Source of the DNA: Chloroflexota bacterium
GTDB taxonomy: Bacteria; Chloroflexota; Anaerolineae; Promineifilales; Promineifilaceae
Assembly: GCA_008501785.1 (NCBI GenBank)
Contig: QQUD01000884.1
Location: forward strand, 1-13,182
Direction of reading: 5' to 3'
Length of the DNA stretch: 13,182 nucleotides
This document shows, piece by piece, positions 12,888 to 13,182 of this stretch. The notes beneath the pieces were generated by a model. The model saw only the letters and a list, made by a program, of their open reading frames with translations, made no database searches and was not told the DNA's origin. Made by a program: the position numbers and the translations under genes. How positions within the stretch are numbered: position 1 is the first letter of the stretch; each line of letters starts with the position of its first letter.

Positions 12888-13182
12888 CTAGGGTGTCTCG
12901 TCAATAGGGGTGAGAACGGCCGTTAGGGAATCGTCATCTACTCGACGAATTGCCTGCACTTGTTTACGTTTACGCCACATTTTGAAGAAGCCATACAGCC
13001 CTGCCAACTGACCGCGCAGTCGTGCGCGGGCTGCTTCACCGCGCCATGCCCGCAGCGCATCTCGAGTAATTCCTAATTGTGATTTGAGAATGTCGCGCCA
13101 ATGTTGGCGCAGTAGGCTGGTTGGGTAATTTTTCCAAATGAGGTAGAGGAAATTACGGCCGTCATAGTAACTGCCCACCGTG
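12888..13182 (-). CDS. Family 2 glycosyltransferase, C-terminal fragment
   Basis: Partial: the frame continues past the right edge (upstream codons read Thr-Val before GSYYDGRNF). About 98 residues are visible. YYDGRNFLYLIWKNYPTSLL, followed by a basic helical region (HWRDILKSQLGITRDALRAW, ARARLRGQLAGLYGFFKMWR), is the usual tail of GT2 rhamnosyl/glycosyltransferases: the YxxGRNxxxLxxKNxP motif after the catalytic core, then amphipathic membrane-associated helices. The catalytic domain is outside the window, so donor and acceptor are unknown. It lies upstream of the ALG5-like gene on the same strand, suggesting a cell-surface glycan or glycolipid cluster. ACGGCCGT words at 12915 (TAV) and 13154 (DGR). 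Confidence 0.75.
   Translation of the reverse strand, partial: TVGSYYDGRNFLYLIWKNYPTSLLRQHWRDILKSQLGITRDALRAWRGEAARARLRGQLAGLYGFFKMWRKRKQVQAIRRVDDDSLTAVLTPIDETP

Larger units (their letters stand above)
695..13163. repeat. Highly iterated palindrome ACGGCCGT (HIP-like), 20 copies
   Basis: Exact AACGGCCGTT starts at 695, 1297, 2527, 3835, 3928, 4997, 6304, 7629, 8049, 9527, 11539, 11830 and 12915. TACGGCCGTT starts at 2500, 5038, 5740 and 10355. Variants ending in C start at 6842, 11493 and 13154. Core CGGCCG with one further change is seen near 4472, 7264 and 8557. Eighteen of the 20 lie inside genes and two are intergenic (9527, 10355). The genes at 2227, 9645, 10476 and 11980 have none. 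The entry spans first to last copy; the intervening DNA is not part of the repeat. Confidence 0.9.

Overview
This looks like an ordinary housekeeping and stress-gene stretch of a bacterial chromosome of moderate GC (roughly half, by eye). The gene set (carB, a two-CBS protein, DUF2339, EamA, dnaK with a class B J-protein, hsp20, rnhB, a dolichyl-phosphate-glucosyltransferase-like GT2) and the wordy, quasi-repetitive intergenic DNA suggest an uncultured Chloroflexota (Anaerolineae/Ardenticatenia-like) genome. That placement is an impression from protein style, not a search result. I see no phage, insertion sequence, CRISPR array, tRNA or rRNA.

Layout. 1-1025 (+): 3' end of carB, overlapping tail-to-tail by 49 bp with a small two-CBS-domain protein (977-1435, -). 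1436-2226: long intergenic region with several palindromes, one strong bidirectional terminator (2009-2041) and a doubtful 34-codon ORF. 2227-2478 (+): GlsB/YeaQ-type membrane protein, whose stop abuts the stop of a DUF2062 membrane protein (2479-2946, -). 3046-3165 (+): possible 39-residue single-span membrane protein. 3421-5211 (-): DUF2339 polytopic membrane protein, divergent from an EamA exporter (5450-6364, +); both have recognisable promoters. 6420-10115 (-): heat-shock block read as hsp20, dnaK, class B J-protein, with a terminator after hsp20 and an 18-bp-arm hairpin between dnaK and the J-protein gene. 10476-11147 (+): unrecognised membrane-anchored helical protein. 11233-13182 (-): GT2 glycosyltransferase (C-terminal part), ALG5-like GT2, RNase HII.

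How the genes work together. Hsp20 holds unfolding proteins and DnaK with its J-protein refolds them. No grpE, hrcA or hspR lies in the window. A 12-bp triple repeat upstream of hsp20 carries hexamers like the half-sites of the HspR operator (HAIR), but with different spacing. The two glycosyltransferases point to lipid-linked sugar or cell-surface polysaccharide synthesis. The rest are independent membrane or metabolic genes.

The most striking signal is not a gene. The palindrome AACGGCCGTT and close variants sharing the core ACGGCCGT occur 20 times in 13.2 kb, where about 0.2 would be expected for a random 8-mer. They lie in most genes and in two intergenic regions. Within genes the word is read mostly as Thr-Ala-Val, so unrelated proteins share TAV peptides. 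This resembles the HIP1 palindrome of cyanobacteria and is the best candidate here for something not well described. I found no convincing new multi-gene system.
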